A stretch of 64,000 bases of DNA, from NCBI GenBank assembly GCA_020633195.1, contig JACKEC010000014.1, positions 372,001 to 436,000 on the forward strand, given 5' to 3'. The notes beneath the pieces are model-generated. The model made no database searches. It was not told the origin of the DNA and saw only the letters and a list, made by a program, of their open reading frames with translations. This stretch comes from Sandaracinaceae bacterium. Its GTDB lineage: Bacteria > Myxococcota_A > Polyangia > Polyangiales > Sandaracinaceae. Made by a program: the position numbers and the translations under genes. Shown piece after piece: positions 52,384 to 60,769 of this stretch. Within the stretch, counting starts at the first letter, position 1, and every line of letters begins with the position of its first letter.

Positions 52384-54660
52384 ATGCGGAGCGAGCAACG
52401 ACGGTGGGCGCTGGCGCTGAGCCTCGGGCTGATGGCGTGCGGGGGTGACGATCCCACCGCGAACACCCCCGAGGTGGATGGCGATCGGCCGGCGCAGGCC
52501 GCGTCCTTGGCCATGCAGAGCGACTTGCTCGAGCTCAGTCACCTCGCGGACATCGATCACCACGGCCTGTTCATCGACTTCGGCGGCCCCGCGCGCGCCA
52601 AGTACACGGTGGGCAACTGGGGATCCGGGTGGGGCGCGGACGGCGCGGACGGCGACGTCACCTTCACCTACGCGGGCGACACCGCGCGCGTGTACTTCCC
52701 GTCGGCCCGCGCGACCGAGCTGACGCTGCGGCTGTCGGTTCGCCCCGTCGGCTCGCACCGGATGCAGGTCTACATGAACGGTGAGTCGATCCGCGGCGTG
52801 GTCCTCGGGGACGACGACCAGTTCGCCGACTACGACGTCAGGATCCCCGCCGAGCACGTGCAGGCCGGCGAGAACTACCTGCTGCTGCGCTTCGGGGGCA
52901 CGCGCGACGTGGACGGCGCGGCGGTCGCCGCGGCCGTCGGATCCATCCGGGTCATCGAGGGCACCCCCGACCCCAACGAGGACTTCGCGCCGCCGCAGTG
53001 GGACACGCTCGTGAGCGCGGTCGAGCTCGGCGGCCTCGAGCGCCGCGCGCTGGCGTTCCGCGCCCCCACCACGCTCAGCTACTACCTCGAGGTCCCCGAC
53101 GGCGGCCGCCTCGTGTTCGGCCTCGGCGCCGAGGGCACGGGCGCGATGGCGCGCGTGTTCGTCACCCCCGAGGGCGGCGAGCGCAACGAGATCTTCCACG
53201 CGCGGCCGGGTCCGAGCTGGAGCGACCAGGCGCTGAGCCTCGGCGGCTACTCCGGTCAGGTCGTGCGCCTCGAGCTCGAGGTGTCCGGCGACACCGCCGG
53301 TCGCGTCGCGTGGTCCACGCCCTCGATCATGGTGGAGCCGCCCGAGGTGATGGAGCGCCCGGAGCCCGCGCAGAACGTCGTGGTCCTCCTCGTCGACACG
53401 CTCAGCGCGCAGCGCCTGCGCGCCTACAACCCGAGCTCGCCCGTGCAGACCCCGCACCTCGATCGGTTCGCGCAGGCCGGCGTCGTCTTCGAGCAGGCGC
53501 AGTCCGCGGAGAACTGGACCAAACCGAGCTGCGCGTCGGTGCTCACCGGCCTGACCCCGATGACCCACGGCGCCAAGACGTCCGAGGCGCGGCTGCCCGA
53601 CTCGGCCGAGCTGGTCAGCGAGGCGTTCCACGCCGAGGGCTTCGCGACGGGCAGCTTCATCGCCAACGGGTACGTCTCCGACCGCTTCGGCTTCGATCAG
53701 GGCTGGGACTCCTACAACAACTTCATCCGCGACGGCCGGAGCACCGAGGCGGAGGCCGTCTTCCGCGAGGCGGGCAACTTCATCGAGCAGCACCGCGACG
53801 GGCGCTTCTTCGTCTACATCCAGACGATCGATCCCCACGTGCCCTACGACCCGCCGGGCTCGTTCCTCGGGATGTACGACTCGAGCGACTACTCCGGGCG
53901 CGTGCAGCCCCGCCAGACCGCCGACCTCCTCGAGCAGGCCAAGCGCGGGCGCATCACCTTCAACGAGGCCGACCAGGTCCGCCTCGAGGCGCTCCACAAC
54001 GGCGAGATCAGCTACCACGATCACTTCTTCGGCGAGTTCCTCGCGCGGCTCGAGTCGCTCGGCGTCGCCGAGGACACGCTCGTGATCGTCACCGCCGACC
54101 ACGGCGAGGAGTTCCAGGAGCACGGCTCGTACGGACACGGTCACTCCATCTTCCAGGAGCTCATCGGGGTGCCCCTGATGATCCGGATGCCCGGTGGCCC
54201 CGCGGGCCGTCGCGTCGCGCACACCGTGAGCACGATGAACGTCGCGCAGACCGCGCTCGACCTCGCCGGCATCCAGGGCATGGCGCGCGCCGAGGGCCGC
54301 AGCCTCGTGCCGGACATGCTCGGCGCCGTCCCCGTCGGGCCGCAGGTCGCGTTCAGCGACTTCCAGGAGATCCGCCGCGTCGCGCGGTCGGGGCGCTACA
54401 AGCTCGTGACCCGCTCGAACCTCAGCAGCGTGATCTTCGACCTCGAAGCGGATCCCTCGGAGCAGCACGAGCGCGAGGTGGCCGAGATGCCCATCGCCGG
54501 TCGCTACACGCGGATCCTGTTGGGGCAGTACCTCGGGGCGACGAACCGCGGTCAGTGGCTCCGCGCGCAGCAAGAGGCGCTCGGCCCGCTCGAGACCGAG
54601 GAGGCCGACATGGACGACACGATCCGCGCGCAGCTTCGCGCGCTCGGCTACGCGAACTAA
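52384..54660 (+). CDS. Lipoprotein of the sulfatase/alkaline phosphatase superfamily with Thr at the nucleophile site
   Basis: 758 aa. The signal MRSEQRRWALALSLGLMAC (Cys19) is preceded by GGAGGGGAGGATGC. Residues about 45-320 are beta-sandwich-like and of unknown role. The sulfatase domain starts near 330 with VVVLLVDTLSAQRLRAYNP (metal Asp338), then NWTKPSCASVLTGLTPMTHG, where Thr379 occupies the place of Cys/Ser in the CxPxR motif. Other metal ligands are in TADHGEEFQEHGSYGHGHS. A Thr nucleophile is used by phospho-transferases such as LtaS, so it could be a phosphodiesterase or transferase rather than a sulfatase. A PHP-domain gene follows after 13 bp. Confidence 0.85.
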   Translation: MRSEQRRWALALSLGLMACGGDDPTANTPEVDGDRPAQAASLAMQSDLLELSHLADIDHHGLFIDFGGPARAKYTVGNWGSGWGADGADGDVTFTYAGDTARVYFPSARATELTLRLSVRPVGSHRMQVYMNGESIRGVVLGDDDQFADYDVRIPAEHVQAGENYLLLRFGGTRDVDGAAVAAAVGSIRVIEGTPDPNEDFAPPQWDTLVSAVELGGLERRALAFRAPTTLSYYLEVPDGGRLVFGLGAEGTGAMARVFVTPEGGERNEIFHARPGPSWSDQALSLGGYSGQVVRLELEVSGDTAGRVAWSTPSIMVEPPEVMERPEPAQNVVVLLVDTLSAQRLRAYNPSSPVQTPHLDRFAQAGVVFEQAQSAENWTKPSCASVLTGLTPMTHGAKTSEARLPDSAELVSEAFHAEGFATGSFIANGYVSDRFGFDQGWDSYNNFIRDGRSTEAEAVFREAGNFIEQHRDGRFFVYIQTIDPHVPYDPPGSFLGMYDSSDYSGRVQPRQTADLLEQAKRGRITFNEADQVRLEALHNGEISYHDHFFGEFLARLESLGVAEDTLVIVTADHGEEFQEHGSYGHGHSIFQELIGVPLMIRMPGGPAGRRVAHTVSTMNVAQTALDLAGIQGMARAEGRSLVPDMLGAVPVGPQVAFSDFQEIRRVARSGRYKLVTRSNLSSVIFDLEADPSEQHEREVAEMPIAGRYTRILLGQYLGATNRGQWLRAQQEALGPLETEEADMDDTIRAQLRALGYAN

Positions 54661-54673
54661 GTTTGGGGAGACC

Positions 54674-56545
54674 GTGCCGCGCCTCCTCGAGCATCGCCCC
54701 GACCGCTACCTCCGCGCGCCTCGCCTCGTGCGCGGCGCCGACGCGGTCGAGCTCTGGGTGATCACCTCGGGTCCGAGCGGGGAGGCGCTCGTCGCGCACG
54801 GCCTCGAGGGAGGCGAGCGCGAGGTCCACCGCGCCGACGCCATCGTCGCCCTGACGAGGGAGGAGCAGCCGCGCGCGGTCGATGACGCCGCGGCCTGGGA
54901 TCGCGCCGAGAGCGGAGGCTGGACGGCGTCGATCGAGCGCGGCGACGGGTGGAGCAGCGTCGTCGTCGAGCGCGCCGGGGCGCGCACGCTCGCGTGGAGG
55001 GCGTTCGGCACGGCGGCCGCGCCAGAGGTCGTGGCGGTCGACGACGGCGCGTGGGTCGCCTTCCACCACAACGTGCGCGAGGACTCGGGCGAGCCCGACC
55101 TGACGAAGTGGATCGCGGTCCGCTTCGTCACCCTCGACGGACGCGTGCTCGAGCCCGCGGCGCCCCTCGCGGATCTCGATCGAGACCGCGAGGGCGAGGA
55201 GCAGGGGTTCGAGTTCCCGACGATCGCGGTGGGCCCGGACGGCGCGCTCGCGCTCTTCGGTCGGGGCAGCCACGCGTTCTTCCGCCAGGACCTGAGCGCG
55301 GCGGGCTGCACGCCGCGACGGGCGCTCGGCACCACCGACTGGGGGTGCCGCGGGAGGTGGGTGAGCGCGATGGTCGAGGGGGACGCGCTCTGGACCGCGC
55401 GCCGCGAGAAGAAGGGCGTCGAGCTCGACGCGGAGCCGCTACCGACGGGGGGGCGACCCGGCCTCGTCGAGGCGACCGTCGAGCACCCGAAGCGCGCGCA
55501 CCGCGACGTGCCGCCGCGACCGAGCGGTCCGGACCCGGCGGCGCGGGACGGCCGTCGCACGCTGTTCGGCGACATCCATCAGCACTCCGCGCACTCGGAC
55601 GGCTGCGGGACCGCCGACGAGCCCTACCTGCGCGCGCGCTACGTGTACGGCGACGACTTCTGCGCGCTCACCGACCACGAGTCGTTCATCGGCAAGCGCA
55701 TCGGCGAGGGCGAGTGGGCGCAGCTCTGCGCGGTCGCCGAGCGGCACGACGAGCCGGGCGCGTTCGCGACGCTGCTCGCCTACGAGTGGACCGGCCGCAT
55801 GTACCCCGGGCCCGGTCACAAGGTCGTCTACCTGCCGCCCGAGGGCGGCCCCATCGTGAGCCGCGACGACGTCCCGGAGGGCGCCGAGCTCGTCCGGCGG
55901 GTCGCCGCGCTCGGCGGCTTCGCGGTGCCGCACCACGTCGGATGGACCGGCGCCGACGAGGACGCGCACGACCCCGAGGGGCAGCCGGTGTGGGAGATCT
56001 GCTCCTGCCACGGCTGCTACCTGACCGCGGATCACCCGCTCGGGGGCCGCGGCGACCTGCGGGACCAGATGGTCGAGGAGGTGATGCGCCGCGGCCGCCG
56101 CTTCGGCTTCATCGCGTGCAGCGACGGCCACGGCCTGCTCTACCACCACGGGGTGGGGCGCAAGCGTGATCCCTTCCGCTGCGGGCTCACCGCGGTGCAG
56201 GCCGAGGACTGCACGAGGGAAGCGATCTTGCGCGCCATCCGGGAGCGACGCTGCTACGCGACGAGCGGCGTGCCCATCCTGCTCGACCTGCGCGCGGCCG
56301 GCGCGCCGATGGGCAGCGAGCTCTCGATCGACGGCCCGGTGGAGGTGCGCGCGGAGGCCGCGTGCGCCACGGACGTCCGCTCGCTCGCGCTGATCGGCCC
56401 CGAGGGCGTCATCGCGTCCGTCGATGGCGCGGGCCGCGAGGCCACCGTCGAGGCGCGGGTCGGAGGGGGCTGGGTCTACGCGCGCGTCGAGCAGCTCGAC
56501 GGCGAGATGGCCTGGTCCTCGCCGATCTTCCTCGACCGGCCCTGA
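54674..56545 (+). CDS. PHP-domain (DUF3604-like) metal-dependent phosphoesterase
   Basis: 623 aa from GTG with GGGGAGACC upstream. The first about 290 residues are beta-propeller-like with no signal peptide. The metal-site motifs come next: FGDIHQHSAHSDGCG, CALTDHESF, a GPGHK region, PHHVGW and ACSDGH, the layout of PHP/DUF3604 proteins. The end is a small beta domain (MGSELSIDGPVEVRAEAAC). It is probably cytoplasmic and likely handles a product or regulator of the paired lipoprotein upstream. Substrate unknown. Its stop abuts the convergent kinase stop. Confidence 0.8.
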   Translation: MPRLLEHRPDRYLRAPRLVRGADAVELWVITSGPSGEALVAHGLEGGEREVHRADAIVALTREEQPRAVDDAAAWDRAESGGWTASIERGDGWSSVVVERAGARTLAWRAFGTAAAPEVVAVDDGAWVAFHHNVREDSGEPDLTKWIAVRFVTLDGRVLEPAAPLADLDRDREGEEQGFEFPTIAVGPDGALALFGRGSHAFFRQDLSAAGCTPRRALGTTDWGCRGRWVSAMVEGDALWTARREKKGVELDAEPLPTGGRPGLVEATVEHPKRAHRDVPPRPSGPDPAARDGRRTLFGDIHQHSAHSDGCGTADEPYLRARYVYGDDFCALTDHESFIGKRIGEGEWAQLCAVAERHDEPGAFATLLAYEWTGRMYPGPGHKVVYLPPEGGPIVSRDDVPEGAELVRRVAALGGFAVPHHVGWTGADEDAHDPEGQPVWEICSCHGCYLTADHPLGGRGDLRDQMVEEVMRRGRRFGFIACSDGHGLLYHHGVGRKRDPFRCGLTAVQAEDCTREAILRAIRERRCYATSGVPILLDLRAAGAPMGSELSIDGPVEVRAEAACATDVRSLALIGPEGVIASVDGAGREATVEARVGGGWVYARVEQLDGEMAWSSPIFLDRP

Positions 56546-57997
56546 TTACTCGGCGAGGCGCTCGCACGGGATCACGAGCGACACCGTCGTCCCCTGTCCG
56601 TGGCGGCTCTCGATCTCGACGCGCCCGCCGTGGGCGCGGGCGACGCGGTCGACGATGGCGAGGCCGAGGCCCGTCCCGCCGTGCCGCGTCGTGAAGAACG
56701 GGTCGCGCGCCCGGGAGCGCACGAGGGTGTCCATGCCCTCGCCGGTGTCGTGGAAGTCCACGGCCACGTGGGGGCGTCCGTCGGCGGTCGCGTTGCGGCA
56801 GGAGACGGTCAGCGTCCCGCCGTTCGGCATCGCCTGGAGCGCGTTGTCGACGATGTTGATCAGCGCGTGGCGCAGGAGCGCCTGGTCGCCCTCGACCGGG
56901 TCACACGGCTGCCCGAGGTCGAGCTCGATCTCGACGTGCGAGATGTCGCGGTTCCCCGCCGCCGCGAGCTCGACCGCGTGCCCGACGAGCTGCGGCAGCT
57001 CGACGGTGCCCGTGTCCGCGGCGATGGGCTTCGCGTAGGCGAGGAGGTCGTCGACGAGTCGGTTCAGGCGGTCCGTCTCCTCGTCGAGGATCAGGAGCAG
57101 CGTCTCGCCGTCCTCGGGCCGGAGCTCCTTGCGGCGCAGCCCGGCCACCGCGTTCTTGATCGTCGCGAGCGGGTTGCGGACCTCGTGCGCGATCACCGCG
57201 CTCAGCTCGCCGACGGCCGCGAGCTGCTCGGTCTTGACGATCTCGGCCTGCGTGAGGCGCAGGTGGTCGTAGCTCCGCGCGAGCTCCTCCGTCTTGTTCT
57301 CGAGCTGCGCGTCGACGGCGGTGAAGCGGTCGATGAGGACGCTGCCGAAGCCGAGGACGGAGAGGAGCGCGCCGTGCGTGGAGAGCGTGAAGGTGGTCTC
57401 GAGCCGGAGCGCGCGGACCACCAGGTCGAGCACGCCCGCGAGCACCGTGAGCGCCGTGAGCGCGGCGGCGACGCGGAGGTTCTTGCGGGTCCGCGCGGCC
57501 CGGAAGAGGCAGACGAGCGCGAAGACCCCGGCCGCCGAGATGGCGCCGGTGAGCACGATCCCGAGCCACGAGAGGCGCGCGAGCGCGCGGCCGTGCGCGG
57601 GCGCGAGCGCCCACGAGTAGCTCGGATCGGAGTAGGCGGGGTCGTAGAAGAGGCGCGTCGCGACCGTCATCACGCCGATCACCGCGACCACGATCGTCGC
57701 GCGCAGGACCCGGGGCCGCGGCTCCTCGCAGAGGTGCAAGACGAAGTGCACGAAGAACGCGACGCACGGGAAGACCGCGAGCATCGAGAGCGCCTGCGGG
57801 CCCGCGGCGTCGGCGGGCGAGCCCGCGCTCCACGTCAGCGCGCCCCCGAACGAGAAGACCGCGAGGCCCCCGCAGTACGCGGCGAAGCTCCTGTACTCGC
57901 GGCTGGCGGGGCGCGCGAGCGCGAGCGCGGCCGAGTAGATGGCCACGTAGACGTACACGCCGGTCCACGCGACGAGGCTCGCGGCGGTGTAGTTCAT
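56546..57997 (-). CDS. Membrane sensor histidine kinase (paralogue 2)
   Basis: 483 aa. The N-terminal about 225 residues form about seven hydrophobic segments, an integral-membrane sensor (7TM-type). A coiled-coil linker (QLENKTEELARSYDHLRLTQAEIVKTEQ) precedes the HisKA box AVIAHEVRNPLATIKN with phospho-acceptor His271. ATPase motifs: N box HALINIVDNALQAMP, G1 DTGEGM, and GTGLGLAIVDRVARAHGG. All are intact. It overlaps its upstream paralogue by ATGA. No response regulator is in the operon. Confidence 0.92.
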   Translation of the reverse strand: MNYTAASLVAWTGVYVYVAIYSAALALARPASREYRSFAAYCGGLAVFSFGGALTWSAGSPADAAGPQALSMLAVFPCVAFFVHFVLHLCEEPRPRVLRATIVVAVIGVMTVATRLFYDPAYSDPSYSWALAPAHGRALARLSWLGIVLTGAISAAGVFALVCLFRAARTRKNLRVAAALTALTVLAGVLDLVVRALRLETTFTLSTHGALLSVLGFGSVLIDRFTAVDAQLENKTEELARSYDHLRLTQAEIVKTEQLAAVGELSAVIAHEVRNPLATIKNAVAGLRRKELRPEDGETLLLILDEETDRLNRLVDDLLAYAKPIAADTGTVELPQLVGHAVELAAAGNRDISHVEIELDLGQPCDPVEGDQALLRHALINIVDNALQAMPNGGTLTVSCRNATADGRPHVAVDFHDTGEGMDTLVRSRARDPFFTTRHGGTGLGLAIVDRVARAHGGRVEIESRHGQGTTVSLVIPCERLAE

Positions 57998-59448
57998 GGC
58001 ACCGCCGGCACCGCGCTGGCGCGGTCGCAGGGGAGGGTGATGATCGCGGTCGTCCCGTGGCCCTCCTCGCTGTGGATCGTGATCGAGCCGCCGTGGTTCT
58101 TGACCACGCGCTCGACGATGGCGAGCCCGAGCCCGGTGCCCGCGGGGCGCGTGGTGAAGAAGGGGTCCTTGGCCTTCACGACCACGGCCTCGGCCATGCC
58201 CATGCCGGTGTCCTCGAGCTCGAGCCGCACCGAGCGCGTCGCCCCGACCGCCTCGGACGCGCGGATGGTGAGCGTCCCGCCGTCGGGCATCGCCTGCATC
58301 GCGTTGGCCGCGATGTTGGTGAGCGCCTGCCGCAGCAGCTCCGGGTCCCCGTGCACCGGCGGCGCCTGGCTCGGCTCGACCACGACCGTCACCGACTCGG
58401 GCGTCTCGTGGGTCCCGCGCGCGATCTCGGCGGCCTCCTGCGCGAGCGACGTCAGGTCGACGGCGCGGCCTTGCGGCGCGACCGGCCGCGCGTAGTCGAG
58501 GAGGTTGCGGACCAAGCGGTTGAGGCGGTCCACCTCCTCCTCGAGGATGGCGAGCAGGACCACCCGGTCCTGGGCGCGCAGCGTCGCGCGGCGCAGCCCG
58601 GAGACCGCGTTCTTGATGATCGCGAGCGGGTTGCGGACCTCGTGCGCGATCACGGCGCTGAGCTCGCCGACGGCGGCGAGCTGCTCCTTTCGCACGAGCT
58701 CTTCCTGCACGACGCGGAGCTCGGAGTAGCTGCGGCGCAGCTCCTCGGTCCGCTCTCCGAGCACGTCGGCCGCGGTCAAGAAGCGACGCTGGAGGAGGAA
58801 GCTGACGGTCAGGATCGGGACGAGCGCCGCGTGATCGAGGAGGTAGAGCGCCCGGCCGCCGGTCGCGCGGGTCACGAGCTCGAGCACCCCTCCCGCGACC
58901 GCGATGGTCGTGGCCCAGACGAGGGCCCGGAGGTCCGGGGCCTCGCGGGCGCCCCGGGCGATGGTGACGACGGCCCACCCGCAGCCGAGGAGCACGATGG
59001 CGAGGAGCGCGATGCCGAGCCACGTGAGGTCGGGCTGCACCGACCCGGGGGACAGCGAGGGTCCCCAGGTGCGGGCGCGCGGGACGGGCTCGAGCATCGC
59101 GCCGGCGACGTCGCAGGCGATGCCCACGGCGCCGACGGCGTAGGTGCCACGGACGATCCAGCGGGCGGGCCGCTCGACGAGCAGGGCCGCGAAGTGGACG
59201 AACAGCGCGGCGGCCGCGAACCCGCCGACGAACTCGATGCGGAACGCGAGCAGGGCCGCGCCCATCTCCTCGGCGTCGGCGGCGAGCCCGGAGCCGCCGC
59301 TCCAGACCATCAGGCCGAAGGAGAGAAGGCCGAAGGCGAGGTACTCCGGGTGCGACGGGCGCCGCGCGTGGAGCGTGCAGAAGTAGACGCCCACGTAGGC
59401 ATAGATGGCCGCCCAGGTGAAGAGCAGCGTCGCCATCGGCGACAGCAT
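57994..59448 (-). CDS. Membrane sensor histidine kinase (paralogue 1)
   Basis: 484 aa with the same plan as the next gene: seven-or-so N-terminal hydrophobic segments (MATLLFTWAAIYAYVGVYF onward), a coiled coil (GERTEELRRSYSELRVVQEELVRKEQ), HisKA box AVIAHEVRNPLAIIKN with His269, then N box ALTNIAANAMQAMP, DTGMGM and GTGLGLAIVERVVKNHGG. It is clearly a tandem duplicate of the downstream kinase, with divergence mainly in the membrane part, suggesting different signals. First gene of the kinase pair. Confidence 0.92.
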   Translation of the reverse strand: MLSPMATLLFTWAAIYAYVGVYFCTLHARRPSHPEYLAFGLLSFGLMVWSGGSGLAADAEEMGAALLAFRIEFVGGFAAAALFVHFAALLVERPARWIVRGTYAVGAVGIACDVAGAMLEPVPRARTWGPSLSPGSVQPDLTWLGIALLAIVLLGCGWAVVTIARGAREAPDLRALVWATTIAVAGGVLELVTRATGGRALYLLDHAALVPILTVSFLLQRRFLTAADVLGERTEELRRSYSELRVVQEELVRKEQLAAVGELSAVIAHEVRNPLAIIKNAVSGLRRATLRAQDRVVLLAILEEEVDRLNRLVRNLLDYARPVAPQGRAVDLTSLAQEAAEIARGTHETPESVTVVVEPSQAPPVHGDPELLRQALTNIAANAMQAMPDGGTLTIRASEAVGATRSVRLELEDTGMGMAEAVVVKAKDPFFTTRPAGTGLGLAIVERVVKNHGGSITIHSEEGHGTTAIITLPCDRASAVPAVP

Positions 59449-59506
59449 GGCGGCCGATGATACGCACGTTTTTGCCAGGCGCGTCCGGCCTTCGTACGAT
59501 CAGGCC

Positions 59507-60199
59507 GTGCGTACCCTTCTCCTCGTCGCGCTCGTGCTCGGGATCGCCGCGCCGGCCGCTGCCCAGGACCCCACCGAGTCGAGCTCGGCGCGGGTTCAGC
59601 CCACCGCAGCTCCCCGCCCGCTCGGGGTCTACAACGGCGTGGAGCCGGGCGAGGCGCAGCCGCCGCCTGCGTACGGGCGCGTCGTTCGTCGCCAGCGCGG
59701 CCGACGACAGGGCCTGATCCTGACGTGGCCGGGCTTCGCCCCGCTCGGGGACGGGAGCTCGCGCTTCTTCATCCAGACCACGGAGCCGATGGCGCCGGAG
59801 CTCCTCGTCGAGGAGGGGCGGGTCGTGGTGCTGTTCCGCAACACGACCCTCCACCTGCGCAACAGCGGCCGGTGGCTCGAGACCCGCTTCTTCAACACGC
59901 CCATCCTGCGCGCGCGCCTCGAGCGCCGCCGCCGCGACATGGCGCTCGTGCTGATCCTGCGGCCGAACACCGTGGCCACGCCGCGCATCGCCTCCGAGGC
60001 CGCGCAGGGCGGGAACTTCCACTACACGTACATCGACTTCCCGCCGGGCGACTACGCGCCCGTGGTGGCGGAGACCCCGCCGCGCGCCAGCACCGTCCCG
60101 AACCCGACCGGTCGCCCCGGGCAGCCGCCCGCCGCGCCGGCGCGCCCGCTCGATCCGTCCATCCAGGCGATGGACGACGAGCGCCCGCCGGGCATGTAG
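59507..60199 (+). CDS. Secreted protein with AMIN-like beta domain
   Basis: 230 aa from GTG. The signal peptide (TLLLVALVLGIAAPAAAQ) is clear. The mature protein has a Pro-rich stretch, a basic RRQRGRRQG patch, then a beta domain with GLILTWPGFAP, SRFFIQTTEPMAPELLVEEGRVVVLFRNTTLHL and ARLERRRRDMALVLILRPN, resembling AMIN domains that localise envelope proteins. The Pro-rich tail ends DDERPPGM. Family assignment is tentative. Divergent from the histidine-kinase pair. Confidence 0.65.
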   Translation: MRTLLLVALVLGIAAPAAAQDPTESSSARVQPTAAPRPLGVYNGVEPGEAQPPPAYGRVVRRQRGRRQGLILTWPGFAPLGDGSSRFFIQTTEPMAPELLVEEGRVVVLFRNTTLHLRNSGRWLETRFFNTPILRARLERRRRDMALVLILRPNTVATPRIASEAAQGGNFHYTYIDFPPGDYAPVVAETPPRASTVPNPTGRPGQPPAAPARPLDPSIQAMDDERPPGM

Positions 60200-60202
60200 C
60201 GA

Positions 60203-60634
60203 TCAGGCGTACCCGATGTCGGGGGTCAGGGGGATGGAGCTGCGGGCGAAGGTGCCGCTGCCCATCGCGACCTCGTTGCCGTCGCCGTCGTAGAGGCTCG
60301 CCTCGGCCACCAGCAGGTGACGCCCCTCGGTCACGAGCGTCCCCTCCGCGCGGACGGTGCCGCCGAGCACCGGTCGCAGGAAGTGCAGGTGGAACGACGC
60401 GGTCAGCACGAAGGTCTCGGTGACCACCGAGTTGGCGGCGAAGAACGCCGCGTCGTCGAGCAGCTTGAAGTACGCCGACCCGTGCAGGGCGCTCACCGCG
60501 TGGAAGAACTTGTCTTGCACGTCCCACAGGATCACCGCCGAGCCCTCGGACACCGTCAGGCGGTTCCCGTAGAGCTGGTTGATCGGGGCCCCGTGGTACA
60601 TGTTGGCGAGCTTCGCGTAGTGCGCCGAGTCCAT
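60203..60634 (-). CDS. PaaI-like hotdog-fold thioesterase
   Basis: 143 aa, the single hotdog-domain length. Conserved features: an acidic helix region SALHGSAYFKLLDDAAFFAANSVV where Gly and Asp form the active site, and FHLHFLRPVLGGTVRAEGTLVTEGRHLLVAEASLYDGDGNEVAMGSGTF. Likely hydrolyses acyl-CoA thioesters. It is convergent with the AMIN-like gene (3-bp gap) and divergent from the DUF4139/OmpA gene. Confidence 0.85.
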   Translation of the reverse strand: MDSAHYAKLANMYHGAPINQLYGNRLTVSEGSAVILWDVQDKFFHAVSALHGSAYFKLLDDAAFFAANSVVTETFVLTASFHLHFLRPVLGGTVRAEGTLVTEGRHLLVAEASLYDGDGNEVAMGSGTFARSSIPLTPDIGYA

Positions 60635-60691
60635 GCGGCGCCAACGTAGCAGGCCCGCCGCGGCTCGGCTGTCGGTCCGACGCTGTCGCAC

Positions 60692-60720
60692 GTCGACGAC
60701 ACCTGCGGTTGGTCGACGAC
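60692..60720. promoter_or_regulatory. Direct repeats in the thioesterase/OmpA-DUF4139 divergent region
   Basis: GTCGACGAC occurs at 60692-60700 and 60712-60720, exactly 20 bp apart (two helical turns), inside the 135-bp divergent intergenic region. This spacing is typical for tandem activator or repressor sites. Confidence 0.35.
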
Positions 60721-60769
60721 AGCGCCGCGCGGGCCCCGCTCGGGCCCGGCTCGCGGAACGCGCCTTGCG

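Noticed and set aside
56546..60022. Single 1158-aa histidine kinase frame
   Set aside because: The upstream part is an out-of-frame shadow of paralogue 1; the real start is ATG 57997, which overlaps the paralogue 1 stop.
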